Assembly: GCA_012845835.1 (NCBI GenBank) | Contig: JABAKD010000009.1 | Location: 14,602,274-14,666,273, forward strand | Reading direction: 5' to 3' | Length of the DNA: 64,000 nucleotides | Origin: Undaria pinnatifida | Taxonomy: Eukaryota > Sar > Phaeophyceae > Laminariales > Alariaceae | Part shown: one piece after another, positions 33,801-46,000 of the stretch | Numbering within the stretch: the stretch's first letter is position 1 | How the letters are laid out: each line of letters opens with the position of its first letter | Made by a program: the position numbers and the translations under genes | The notes under the pieces: generated by a model | What the model was told of the DNA's origin: nothing | The model's database searches: none | What the model saw: the letters and a program-made list of their open reading frames with translations, nothing else

Positions 33801-36800
33801 TCGAGCAAGTTTGGATCGCTATGCATTAGTCTCGAATTCCAAAGGTTTACGTTACACGGCCGAGTTTGACCAAGCTTGGCGTTTTTTTTAAGCAATTTAT
33901 TCGAACAACGTCAGCTGTGAGGTCAACAATTTTAGGGTCGATACTCATCTTTGCAAGCTGCGTGGTAAATCGTTCGTACGTGAGCAGTAATTTTCATGAG
34001 TTAATACCTAATATAAACAAACGTATCACATGTGTTTTTTTGTCACGTGTACAAAATCATTTTTTTTTTTTGGGGGGGGGGGGGTGGGAGTAGTCGACTT
34101 TTATTCTCGAATGCCGAATTAAGAGTAACATCGTATAAGATAACTGATAGTATTCTGTATTCGTACTCCTCCCGATAGTAAAGCGGGGGGGGAGAAGAAA
34201 CAAAATAAACCGCCTACCATACACATGATAGAGCAGTATAGTGGAAACTACAGTAATACATTTATAAAAAAGATATAATGATAGATCTAGCTCAAAATTC
34301 TCCACCTGAAGTAAAAATACCAACACTTACCATAATAGTGAACAAAACATAGGACCCCTCGCAATAAAAACACCCCCATATAGTATATTACAAAAGTACC
34401 AACAACGCAGCTTGCAAAAATGAGTATTGACCTGAAATTCGTCAAACTCACGGCTGACGTCCTTGAAATATTTTTTGTAAAATATTAGTGTGCAGAATGA
34501 ATTTGGACCAAAATGGTTAAATTGTCCCGTTGACCCTGGCAACATCCAAGGGAGTCGTTGACCTGTTTCCTCTGGGAGGATTACAGCTATAAAAACTCGC
34601 GGCCAAAGTATCACGCAGCTTGCGAAGATGAGTATAGACCACTCAACTGGTCGAACTCACAGCTGCCCACGGCAAGATTAATGTTGTTCTCGCCACCTGG
34701 AAGTTTGCTGTAGTGTAGGGAATATGATTTGATCGTGCATGCAAGCATGCATGTATGGCCGGCCTCGACTGCAGCAAGAAAACTACGCGTAAAACAGCAT
34801 TGGACCACTCTCTGTCGTGGGTCATGAAATGCTGCCAATTCAGGCAACGACGGCCGCCGGCATACGTACGGCGTACGTATAAAAATAGAAGAGAAACCAC
34901 CCTATTATTGGTGTGCCTGTTACTGCTGTTGTGCACATATGATACGAGCAGTCCTCCATTAGCGTCTACCCGATCCTCGTTGTATCTTCTGCTGTTGTGC
35001 ACTCGAGGAGCCCTCGGGAAGCGTGACTGTCCCCTCTCCGCCCCGTCCTTATTATACGTACGTATATCTACCCCGCCCGTCGTTTGTGTCCTCACCCGCC
35101 GTGTTAATGCTTGCGGCACGTCAACAGCGAAATCGTGGAGCGAGTGCTGTGCAAAGCCAGCCGAACCACGAGCGGATCAGACTCGTACTTTACCGTGGAG
35201 CAGCTCTTCACCAATAGCGACTACCTTTTGAAGCCTCGCGCGGAGCGATTGCCGCCCATCAACGTCGAGGTGCGGTTCGGTCTCACCCCAAAGAAAAACA
35301 TGTCAGGAGAAAGCTGTTTTGTTTGCCGTCTGTCACCTTGATGACCTCCTTCACCGAAACTATGCAGCAGTGGGGGGTTCCCAATAGTGCCGGTTGAATA
35401 GTGCCACTGCTCTCGATAGTGCCGATGAAGTCTCTTGGCTCGACTGGATCTTTCTTTAAGTCACCCTGTGTCAAATAGTGCCGGTATATTGGGCTAGCGC
35501 ATGTCGGTGCGATTGGGAGCCCCCCTCTGTGATGCTATTTCTAGACCGCCATCCATTAAAGGCCGAAACCACCGTCTCCTGACACCTTTGCCCCAAAGCG
35601 TCGAACGACGGGACGTACCAGGTATAGTCTACGCTAGAGCTGTGAGATCGACCATTTTTTTTTTTTTGATGAAAACTCAGCTTCGCAAGCTTCGTGTGAT
35701 ACTTGGATCGCGCGTGTTACGGGGTGTGTATACCCTCGTGAAGGATACAGGTCGGTGACTCCTCCCTTGCTAATGCCAGGGTCAACAGGACTAAGATGTT
35801 TAACCTTGTTCTGCGCACGGAAACAGTATAACCCGTATTGAGGGGGACAAAGACGACATCTGTGGGATTTAGTATGCATGAAACAATAAGTGTTACATTA
35901 GTGTGAGTTAGCTTTTGGAGTGGGCTCCCTGTATATGTGGCAGGCCAGCGGAGGTCCAGCCCACGCCTGATGCTCGGGTTGTTGGTGCTGTCGAGTCATG
36001 ATGTAACATGCGGTGGACGTCGATCGCTACTATTCCGAAGTGATCTCTCTTCTGCTCATGATGTAATGCAAAGGCACACTCACACACTTGTATTGATCGA
36101 ATGAAGACCGACGAGTGAGATCTGGCGTTCTGCATCAGGCGTCGGGCGGTGCACACTTGATCCTAAGGATCTTCGAACGCCCCTCTCGCACACTACCAGG
36201 GACTACACAAACTAAGGCGTGGTCCAACGGCGAGCTTGCTGTTATCCGCGTAGCAGGCGGCGTCTTGCATGATTTTCGCAGTAACCACCTTACCTTGCCC
36301 GACGCTCTATTATTAATATGTACTTCGAAGTATGTATTGCTGTTGCTGTCTTTAGTAATTTATGGTTCTAACTTTGACCAGTGGCATCACCGTCGCAATG
36401 TGCACGTTGTATTTTGGTCAACTATTGTTGCCTTATGGTCACTTTTTTCGCTGTTCTGAGCTACCATACTTAATCCTGTATGGGGCATGACAGGAAGAAA
36501 AAGGGCTGACTGAGTGATGGCTCTCTGTCCATCAAACCGAAAAAAACAACACTACTGACGTATGCACCAATACTAAGTACTAGTGCGCTGCGATTGTTTT
36601 AGCACTCGGATTGATATGATAGCCACTGCTGTTGTCTCTTCGTTCCTATATATGGGCCATGACAACCAGGAAGAGGTCCTCTTCCTGGTTATCATTGCCC
36701 ATAGGTTCGTTCTCCAAAAAACTGTTCCGATCCTGATCCTGTAGAAGAAGCGTTTTGACTGACCCCTGTCTTTGACGGCCGGCCGCGCTGCGCGTCGCCC

Positions 36801-38827
36801 TTACCCTCGCCGCCGTCCTCGTTCCTTAGGTGTTCCTAGTGGACAATAGTATACACAGCGTCGTTGCGTGCGCTAACTACTACGGGCTCTTCAGCCTAGA
36901 CGAGATCGAGGCGGAGTCGCAGGCAAGGGGTTCAGATATCACGGCACAGGCACTCTGTACTGCACTCGTAAATTACCGGTACACTACTGCTGTTAGTTCT
37001 TGTTTGCGGGAATTTGGTACGGTGCAGCATGATATGTACCTGGTATGTGTTAGGTATACGGAGTATACATGGTTTGGAGCCTGTACATTTGTACCAGGTA
37101 TCTGGCGAGGTATCTGGTACATTCGTACCAGGGATGCATTTCCTTCCACAGCTATCAGATTGTCCCCCTCAAAAACGGGTTTTATAGTTTCCGCGCACAG
37201 ACTGACTAACGTCATCCTGTTGACCCTGGTACAAGCTACACTGTAGTTCCAAGGGTAGTCGCCGACCTATGTCCTCAATGAGGACACACACCCAGTAGTA
37301 CGCGCGATCGGAGTATCACACACAGCTTGCAAAGATGAGTTTCGACGAAATCTTCGTTCTCACAGCTGGAGTGTATTTTCATTTTCATAATATAATTCGT
37401 ATGATTTTTAGTATTGATAGTTGTCGTGTTCCAAAACACCAGCTGGTTTTACTACTGCTGTTGTTGCGCTCATGCACACTCACAGCAGTTGAAGATCCAT
37501 CACATCAGTGGTGGGGGTTGATTATTGAAAACTGAGGATTGGCGCAAATTTTACCGTTATGCTCGGGATGACCAACCACCCCCACCCCGGACCTGGTAAC
37601 ATTGCCAAACCTTGAAGAGTGAAACCCGTCTCCCCAACCACCCCCGCAGCACACTTGGATAGTCGGGGGCGCTCAGCTCCCAAGGGCGTTGATATTCAGT
37701 TGTTTGTGTTGACTTTCTTTCCCCTAGTGATGACGTCGCCGGTGATCACCGATGCCGTCCAAATATGCTATATTAGGGGAGACCGGTATTTATTTATAGA
37801 CGCGTCAAGGCTTCTTTTGGTCATAATATTTAGTGTAAGGGGCGGCCAGTCAACGGGTCGAACCGCTGCCAGCGTTCAAATGTCAAGGTCCCTATTGTTG
37901 CAGGGCCGGAGGGCGCCATGTTGATGCGTACGGAAATTGTGGTTGTTTTCTCGGCCCCTTTTTTTTTGCTGTCCCTTGGCAAGGAAAACAGTAACGTACG
38001 CGTGGCACTACCTGGTACTTTTTATGCTTCGTATACGTAGTTGTTGGCCGTTGCGAATTGCTGGCATATCACACCAAGCGACAGCCGACACGTACCAGTC
38101 TGAGTCCAAATGTAAGCCACTTTGCCCAATTATCAGCAAATTGAAACGTGGCTTATATTCTGGCACACCCTGGCATTCATAACGGCTTGGACTGCCAGTC
38201 ACCACGTAGATGTCGCGTGTTTTTTTTCCCTTACATTAATGGGAAATTGCTCAATTGGTCGTGTACATATCGCCGTCCCGCTCTATTAAGCAGGGCACGG
38301 TGGTTTTGATACGCAACACTGAGGAAGCATGCCTCCCATTGTTTTTCGTCCTTACCACCCACCCCCACCCTCCCACCCTGCCCGCTCGCGCTCCGTACCG
38401 CTCTCAACCCCTGCTGCGTAAACTGTCGTGTGCTATTCTTACCCTATGATCTGCCCGCTGCTCGCAGAGTTTTCGAGTGCACACACCACAGGCCTGGCTT
38501 CGTTTAGACACAATGGTGGTCGAAAAGACAGACTACCTCACCGGGCGAAACGTGCGCTACCTTCGAGTCGATACTCCGGACCTCCCGTCTTCGCAGCTCG
38601 ACGCGTCCGGAGGACGCGTTCACACCCCCCCCCCGCGCGATAACGGCGACGGCCCGTTTGGCGGCGGCGGCAGCTCGGGAAAGGCGCAAGGGCCGGCTCC
38701 TTTGAACGGCTGGGCGCCCCCCACGACGAGCATCAGTCCGGACAGACTGTTCGGGGACACGCCGTCTACGCCGGCAACGACGATAAGCGGCAGCTCTCAC
38801 GAGGGGGGAGGTCCGACGCCCTTTTAG
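27893..38827 (+). CDS. Five-exon gene, product not recognised (283 residues)
   Basis: Exons 27893-28057 (ATG), 29255-29370, 35128-35269, 36830-36922 and 38492-38827 (TAG) join with matching phases (0, 2, 0, 0). The last intron has a GC donor (CAG|GCAAGG). The upstream frame of the ATG is closed within the same exon, supporting this start. The first 200 or so residues look like a globular domain: an alpha-helical start (VIDTVQNLCREGNRDS), GVKFFGHGELFLESLRQVVE, RTTSGSDSYFTVEQLF, VFLVDNSIHSVVACANYYGL, and KTDYLTGRNVRYLRVDTP. The tail of roughly 80 residues is Pro/Gly/Ser-rich and probably disordered. I see no signal peptide or membrane segment, and I cannot name a family. Intron 2 is 5.8 kb and stuffed with repeats. 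It is divergent from the GNB1L-type gene. Confidence 0.75.
29068..29100 (+). repeat. CTG microsatellite
   Basis: A short CTG array in intron 1 of the unrecognised gene. A second, GCTGCTGCC-type run lies at 29862-29900. Confidence 0.75.
30383..31170. repeat. Foldback element rich in CAGTCGAAAA hairpins
   Basis: The left end GGCTATTTCTTATGCAGTCG (30383) is inverted at the right end (CGACTGCATAAGAAATGGCC, ending 31170). Between them lie many short inverted repeats of the type CAGTCGAAAA...TTTTCGACTG, most densely at 30395-30590 and 31095-31160. The middle contains repeated GCTTTGGCGGCT words and no coding frame of note. It lies in intron 2 of the unrecognised gene. Confidence 0.75.
32710..32840 (-). 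repeat. Fragment of dispersed CAGCTTGCAAA repeat
   Basis: The plus strand reads CACTACAGCTGTGAGATCGA, GATTTCGTCGAAACTCATC, a degraded TTTACAAACTG, then TCCTCATAAAGGATATAGCA. This order matches one arm of the 1665-2896 element. Confidence 0.6.
33895..33975 (-). repeat. Fragment of dispersed CAGCTTGCAAA repeat
   Basis: It carries GTCAGCTGTGAGGTCAACAA, TTAGGGTCGATACTCATC and TTTGCAAGCTGCGTGG, the same subfamily as 16735-16805. Confidence 0.6.
34395..34672 (+). repeat. Two fragments of dispersed CAGCTTGCAAA repeat
   Basis: CGCAGCTTGCAAAAATGAGT at 34407 and CGCAGCTTGCGAAGATGAGT at 34613 are each followed by GTCGAACTCA-like sequence and CAGCTG or GGCTGACG. The second closely matches the copy at 51178, including the CCACTCAACTGGTCGAAC segment. 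Confidence 0.6.
35633..35880 (-). repeat. Half copy of the foldback element arm
   Basis: In order on the plus strand: GAGCTGTGAGATCGACC, a T-run, CTCAGCTTCGCAAGC, GATCGCGCGTGTTACGGGGT, AAGGATACAGGTCGGTGACT, CAGGGTCAACAGG, GAGGGGGACAAAGACG and ATGCATG. This is one arm of the 1665-2896 element from its centre outward. Confidence 0.7.
36653..36700. repeat. Palindrome with 13-bp perfect arms
   Basis: AACCAGGAAGAGG, one base, then CCTCTTCCTGGTT (36664-36690). Flanking GGGCCATGAC and ATCATTGCCC extend the pairing imperfectly. It would form a stable hairpin, and lies in intron 3 of the unrecognised gene, about 130 bp before the fourth exon. Confidence 0.85.
37125..37380 (+). repeat. Half copy of the foldback element arm
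   Basis: The same blocks as the left arm at 1950-2220 in the same order: GATGCATTTCCTTCC, ACGGGTTTTATAGTTTCCGC, CATCCTGTTGACCC, GATCGGAGTATCACACACAG, CTTGCAAAGATGAGTTTCGA and CTCACAGCTGGAGTGTATTT. It lies in intron 4 of the unrecognised gene, in opposite orientation to the half copy 1.5 kb upstream. Confidence 0.75.
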
Positions 38828-41800
38828 CGGCGGGTAAGGTAGCACCCGGATTATTCTACGTATTTGACCGTTGTTTTTGGTGCAGTATTGTTGAAAGCGC
38901 TTGGCGTTGGCGCGTCACCCCCTCCCTCCCTCCCTCCCTCCCTCCGAAAAGGGTGGGTTGGTTGGTTGGTTGGTTGGTTGGTTGGTTGTTGTTTTTTTTT
39001 GTGGCGGCGCACTCACTACTGCTATTTGGTAAAAAAAGCCGTGTGTTTCTTATTTAATGCGCCCGCCTTTTTTGTTTGTTGCGACTCGTGCGCGGGATGA
39101 ATCCCTGGCGGTGCGAGGTTATGTCACTCTCTCGCATGTGTTGCGATGGGATGTTGTGCGAGGTATTACTAGTATAACACGGGTTTGGATCGAATGGGGA
39201 TGGGGCTATATGTGGCAAGCAGGGGCGGGGTCGAGGCGAGGGAGGGGCGGGGTGGCGCTTTGCTGTATTTGTTGTTTTGTCGTGCTTCTGGGTGTCCCGT
39301 AGGCCGTGTAAGGTACGGAGCAAGACCGCCTGCATTTCCTCGTTGCGGCACTCGTGTTACCATTCCCGTAGTTTTTTTCGAGTTTTTGTCGCGATGCGGC
39401 TGGCGAGAGTCTTAGGCTCCACCTAAGTTATCGTTGGGGTGCGAAAAAAAGCGTCGCCACAATTTGTTTAGAGTGTAATGAAGTTTAGGAGGACGCTTGC
39501 ACAGCTTTAGTTTAGTTGTGTGTTGGCCTTTCCGAGTATCTATTTGTACAATAGGCTGCTCGAGAGTCCCAAACGGATACTCGCGCGCGTTCCCTTTTTT
39601 CTTATCTTTCTTTTTGGAGGAACAACAGTTAGAAGTGTTGATTTTGGGGTTTCGGTGGTACCGATTCTCGAGCGGTAAGATGCTTTGCCTCGGCTTTTGT
39701 GCGGGGTCGTCCAGCGTACGTATTGTCGGTAGATGCTACGTGTTGCTATTTTAGCGGCCCAAGGGCACCAATGGCGATGTTCAGTTGTTTTGGGTACACT
39801 GCTGAAGTGCGTTTTCATGCTACCGTCGCACCACCACCACCCACGAGATTGTTCGTGCTTTGTGGCCCTGTAGAAACTACTGCGATAGTCTACAGTCTAC
39901 AGCAGTAGTAGGCTACTTTGATGGGTCTAGGCTACTGTGATATCAACACAGCAGTAAGTAGGATTAGTTGCTTTCCAGCCATGTACACTTATCTTCCCGG
40001 TATTATTGCAAGGCATGTTGCTGTTCTTGCTGATGCTGTTGCTGCTGCATACGTTTTCACTTCGTAAATATTTCTTCCATCATGTTGTGCGTCTGCCGTT
40101 GTCCGGCGGGTTCGAAAACAAGCAAAAGTGTTTTAATTAGAGGCGCGCGTGCGGAGTACCCGCGTCGTCTTCTTTTGTTTTTTTTGCATATTGTGCCGTC
40201 AAATAAAATCTATAGTTCTACCAAAAAAACTGTTCAGGGAAGACAAGCGCTTGCCTAGGTGTTGCCCTCAATGCCATTAATCCTTTGCGCGCCATTAATT
40301 CTTTGCGGCAAAGCAAGACCTTCCTTGTGGAAGGCAAGGATTGTTTTGTTGTTGAGTGGTTGCTGCCAGCTGAGGCTCAAGCTTCGAAGCGTTCGGTCAA
40401 GGAGGGCCCTTTAAAGTGCCGAGGGGATTAACTGTAGAACTCTGCTCGACTCGTACGGCTAGAAGAGCTTAATATTGTGTGCCAGGTCCCAGATACGAGG
40501 TAGAGAGCTACCATCTCCCAGCACCTATAATATCAGGGATCATATTGTTTGTGGAAGAGCCTATTGGTCGTGTTTTTCGTCGACTTTTTGTTATTGTTTT
40601 TTACTCGTTTTTTTTGCGCAGGCATGATGAATTGAACTTGGCGTCCGCAGTGAATTAGTTGGCGGGGCGGGCGAGGCCACGATCGTTTTTTATCGTTGAC
40701 AATTATAATCGTTCATGCCAATGCCACGAGTGAACTTCAAATACGACAGATTAATCCCATCTATGTGCTGGCGTTTCCCGTTTTTTTCACTGGCATACTC
40801 TGTAGACTAACCGTCAAGTCCCAATGTGTGCGATGGGGGGTTTATACGTACTATTCATAGCGTTTTTTTTCTGTCTCGCCACCCTCCACAGCACACCCAG
40901 TATGCTCCATGTGGCCTCCGTCTATAAACCCTCCGATACCGTCGGGGGCTGAAGTTTGCGTACAACTGCACTTATGTATAACAAAAGTGGCGGCGGACGC
41001 CCGACCGACCGATCGATTGATCGCAGGAATAGACGAAGGCGGCCAAGGCCGCCAATAAAATTCGAGCGAACCTCGAGCGAACGGGCAACCGACGACCTCG
41101 CCAGCGAGAAACCGAATGATCCAAAACTAACCCGAACAACCCAAGCAAATAAGACGACGACCTTCCATCACCATCAACGACAACACCAACATCATTGTTC
41201 CGTTTAGTATAGTCTATAGGTCTAGTCTATATAATAAAAATACAAAAACACTCCAGCTGTGAGATCGATATATACTTCAGTATATACAGTATAGACTAGA
41301 GCGTCTACTCGTAGATGTCTTCATATTTTTCTGAACCCTGTGCCGAGTTGGACACGATGCCCGTTGTCAGCGCCAATCGCTCCCTGGAGTAACTGCGGTT
41401 CTTCTTGCCTCCACGCGCGGCTGGCATGAGGCTTGGCTCACACCCCCCGCCGACCTAACTAAACCGTTTACCTTAACGTGGGCTAGGCCTGCCCCTGCCA
41501 CAATATAACGTCCGCTGCTAGCTGCAAAGAAAGATTTGAAAACAACCTCGCTGTCGAGGTATCGAACATTTTCTCTTCGGATGCCGTTCAGCCCCGATGT
41601 TTGCCAACGGGGGGGTATGAAAAAGGCCATCATGGGTTGGGTAGGATATGGTCCAACTTTATCCCCTCGCCCCGTTTGAGTGTATTTAACGGAGACATAC
41701 TCTCCCCCGTGAGTACTTGGACGTCATAGGTCTGATGCGCAGCATGGCGTCGGCAGGAATTCGCGCATACCTGGTACAAAATACACCAACACAAACACAC

Positions 41801-43045
41801 TACAAACAACAGCAGTCCCTACGAAAAGCATAACGTCGCATATAGTGAGTCGTACCGGGGGTAGCTTGTTTTCCGAAATCTGCACGAAGCACGTGAGTTT
41901 TTTAGGTCGGATGCGTCGTATACTACCGCCGGTCGTACTGGTTCTACTACTGCTGTGCTCGTGGAGTGTATGATGCCCGGTGTCCGGTGTCTCGAGTCCG
42001 GAGCGTTCGCGAGTTTGAGATGACATGAACGCGCGAGTGACGTGTCGTGATGTGTGAACTTGAGCGGCTGGCGGTTCGAACTTTTCTTGGTGTCGACGGG
42101 CACGACCTGTGACAAGAAATATACGTATGTAAACGCGCAAAAATGACGGGATCCTGTGGGCGTCATTCAGCGCGAGATCTTTCGTCGACCTAGAAATGCT
42201 GCGTGGTTCAGGTTGCTTGTTTGTTTTCGTCTCGGTACGTGACGTCCGGAGGGGACAGTCTCTACTTTCTAAAGTTTTCCGCACCTTCACACCGCACGAG
42301 AGATAAGTGTTAGGCCGTTCCTCACAACGGCATCTGACCGTAGATGATACAGTGGCAACAGCAGCAGCAGCGGCAGCACGATGAGTACACGCACGTTTCA
42401 CATTTTTAGGATATCAACAAAAAAAAGGATTTTGGTGGGAGTTCATCACGAAGAGGCGTATGAGATGAGATATCCAACATTCTTACCGACTACACTGCCA
42501 CCACCCTTCGTACGAACACCGTCTTCTCATGCTGCAGATAGCAAGTGCGTGGTGTTTCAGAGAAGGGGTAACAAAAAGTAGGCTAGCAGGCTCGTCGATG
42601 CACCCCGCATCGTCATCATTCCCCTAACCGTCCCCTATTGTCCTTGATAATAATGCCAACTTTAGTAGAAACCCCGTAGGATTTATTTCTTATCCTGTAT
42701 TGCGCCAGACGTACTCTCACAGACACTGCGAGCGATTTTTACGACCTCAGATCACCGCTGAATGCGACCACAGCAGCCGGTGCCCTACCCTAGCTGTTCC
42801 CTCGTTACATCTGAAAACGTTGGCCTTGCGCACAATCCACGTACAAGTGACAGGGAGCAACCCTGCCGGTGGCAATCAAGACAAGATACGCGTTCATAGC
42901 TGCTGTTGCTGTTCCTGTACTGAATCGCCCGCCGGGTTTGTTTCCGTTTCCCCTCATCTGGACGGGAGATTTCGGGGGCTATCCTCACCGCGCAAGCGAC
43001 GTGCCATGGGCCGGAGCAGCCAGCAGCAGCTGTGACTGTCGCTAG
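38828..43045. other. Intergenic region, no gene recognised
   Basis: Between the unrecognised gene and the kinase gene. Simple repeats CCCT (about 38919-38945) and GGTT (about 38954-38987) follow the stop codon of the upstream gene. A 25-bp fragment of the dispersed repeat (CACTCCAGCTGTGAGATCGA) is at 41245-41272. A minus-strand frame is open at 41724-42401 (225 codons) but has no domain and mostly Ser/Thr/Arg composition. The missing 5' exon(s) of the kinase gene should lie here or further upstream, and I could not place them. Confidence 0.5.
38919..38987 (+). repeat. CCCT and GGTT microsatellites
   Basis: Six or seven CCCT-type units are followed after about ten bases by about seven GGTT units, 90 bp after a stop codon, probably within the 3' untranslated region. 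Confidence 0.85.
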
Positions 43046-46000
43046 CAGAGCTTCAGGCAAAGGCGAGCGCACTGCTTGCTCAGGGTTCGGTTCAGATCCA
43101 GTCAGCATTCTTCCCGGGGAAGAAAGGAAAGAGGGAAGTTGCCCTGCGCAGGCAAGGCAGAGCTTTTCGACCTTCGTGGCGCACAGAGACGATGCCTTCA
43201 AGCGCTGGCATTGACGAAAGCGCCGGCGGCGGCGCCACCCTCGTCCTCGGCGCACAGCACCCCTTCCCTCCCTTTATTACCGGTGACAGGGGAAGCAGCG
43301 CTACCGCCGTCGGCACGTCAAACGCAGCCGCTGTAAGCACGTCTACGAGGCTGAACACCTCCGCTGTAGTGGGCTCGGGTTCCTACGAGGGCCCTTACGA
43401 GAACGGGGTGAGGAAGTGGACGAGGTGCGAGGAGTTGGGAAGGGGAGCGCATGGGATCGTCTACCGTGGGGTGGTGGAAGATACAGGCGGGAACATCGCC
43501 GTCAAGCAGTTCCAGAGAAGTGGGGCGGGAAGGGCCGACCTGCAGGCAAGTACCTTTGTCTGTTCCGTGGCTGCTCTTTGGAGCTTTGTGAAGGCAGTCA
43601 GCGAGCGAGACGGGTTTGTTTTTCTGCCGTTCATTGATTGAACTGGCGATGCAACTGCGTACATATAGTGTGAAGTACTGCTGTACTCCTCACAATGTAA
43701 AGGTATGATGTCTATCCGCGTACGTGCGCATATCTCGCGTACGTGTGTGTATCTCGCGGCAAGTGGAACACCCCGGCTTTTTCTGTTGTGCATGCTCAGA
43801 TTAGCCTTACGAGATCAACTGCCCGAGGTGACAGCAGCACCAACTCCCGAATGACGTTAGAACATATTTATAGCACTGCAATGAACAATTCCACTGCCTA
43901 AAGAAGGCGACACTACCCAGCAGCCGTGAGCTACGACATCGTCCGACTGTGTACAAGATTTGTTCAGTTTTCTCGTCCTTTGACCCTGAAATGTTTTTGA
44001 GCAAGGGATACACTTCCTTGACAGAATCTACCTCCCTCCGTCAATATCAGTTAGCCCATGTAGTACAAAGACGAGGCTTCCTTTAACGCTAGGATCGCGG
44101 CAAGGATCCCTACGGTCCTTCTTCGTACAAGGCGGCCGATTGTTGGGCAGCTTCATTCTCTCTCGCGAAAATCGCTCGTGCGAGTCGCGGCAGGGAACAG
44201 CCCAAGTCCGTTCGCGCGTGCTAACACTGCAATTCACAGCAGTTCGGACGGGAGATGTACTAATGTTTAGACAGAAGTACATACACGCTGATCTTAAGCT
44301 GCCTCGTATGATGCGTATCTGAATAATCGCATTACAAGAAGGGTAAGGATCCCTCCCGCACGCGACAAAAACGAGCGACTACATATTTTGCTTTACGGCT
44401 GAAATTGGTTCGTACCAGTATTACGTATCCTGGTTTTCACCCCTGCTGTTTGGCGTTTGAAAAAAATCCCTCTTCCATTTGCCTTTTTTTACCCGCGTCC
44501 TTTTTTCTACCCGCGCTAGCAGGCAGCGGAGAACGAGATTGGTTTGCTGCCGCGGCTCCGGCACCCCAACGTCGTACGCTTTTTGGGTATTGAGCGAGTG
44601 AGTTATCGACAGCGCCAGTAGCCTGGCGGGCGTTTCGTCGGGATATGGGGGTAGGGAGGGGGGATACTCATTACCATGCATGACTGTGGGCTTAAAATCG
44701 TGTATGTGCACCCGTTCATTTAGTCGCTGTTGCGAGAAATCTGCATGAGCTTATATATATCGGTTGCTACTTTTAAGTCCGGAGCGTCAAGTGTGCGCAG
44801 GGGACACTTGTGTCGGATGTTTACACTTTTACAGCATATCTACAAGTATTACTTGTGTCGGATGTTACGCTTTTACAGAATGTATACATGCGTTGAAGCG
44901 TAATGTTTTAGATTCCACCGCATTGTCTCGGGTTGTGCCGCATTTCTCTGTGTAGCGTATCTGCCGAGATGTTCCGTAGTGTTGCTATTAACAGTGCAAG
45001 AAGCTTTTGTGTTGCACCGCCCCATCGCGCGTCGCTAAAGTTTTGTGGCGGTGGTGGCCGAGAGCATCCACTCACAGACCACCCACATACATAGAACTCT
45101 GTGGGGACCCTTGTCCCTTGCGACGCAGGTGGTGGTACCCAACATGTTTGCTTCGGAAGCGGACAGACCCGCGAACGGAGCCATACATCTGCGTCAAAAC
45201 AATCGGATCGATCCGTAGAAGCATTATCATCCATCCAAGTGTTTTGCTGTGTTTCTCTGTATACCACAGCCAAACTAGCGCGCGAGCAAGTAAACAATCG
45301 CGCTGCTGTGGAAATAGCGAACTCCAAAAAGCGCGTGTGCCACTTCGATCGCACTGGTCGCATTATTTCGCGTCGGATCGGAATAGGAGCTGTTTTTCCG
45401 CGCCCCGCGCCCCCCTTCACATGTAGGCCTCTTTGTCCCCGCGCGTGAACCCCTACCCTTACACGGGCCACCAGGCGGGGGAGCACCTTAACATTTTTCT
45501 GGAGTACCTCGACGGCGGGAGCCTGCGCAAGCGACTGGAGAAGGATGGGCCCATGTCCGAGGAGCAGGCGGCTAACACGACGAGGAAGGTTTTGTCCGGC
45601 TTGTCCTATCTCCACTCGAAGGACATTACGCATCGAGACATTAAGGTGTGGGTGATGGTGACATGTTGGAGGCGACAGACAAGTTGTGCGAGTGCCTCGG
45701 CCGGGGGGTGGGGTAGGAAGGAGAGCGCGCCAATCCCGAAGGGGGAGAGACGGAAGACAAAACGCTTGGCACACTCTTGCCTTTCTGCCGTAGAACACAC
45801 TTTTTTTTGGCGCACAGCATCTGAACCAACTCCCCCGAATAAAACAAAAGACAGGAAAGGAAGAAGCGCGCTTTCCTTGTATCCGCCCACAATTTGTACC
45901 CAAAGTATGAATAAAGCTTGCAACGCACTTCCCTGACATACACTGTCGGGGGTGGTAGGTTGATCAAACGGACGAACTTTGTTGGGACGCTGCATGCGAC

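Noticed and set aside
41724-42401. 225-codon minus-strand frame
   Set aside because: Low-complexity Ser/Thr/Arg composition, no domain, no splice partners, and no neighbour to give it context.
45427-45474. Alternative earlier start for the third kinase exon
   Set aside because: The acceptor at 45426 is also in frame, but using 45475 gives the contiguous ER-AGEHLNIFLEY match to MEKK kinases without a 16-residue insert.
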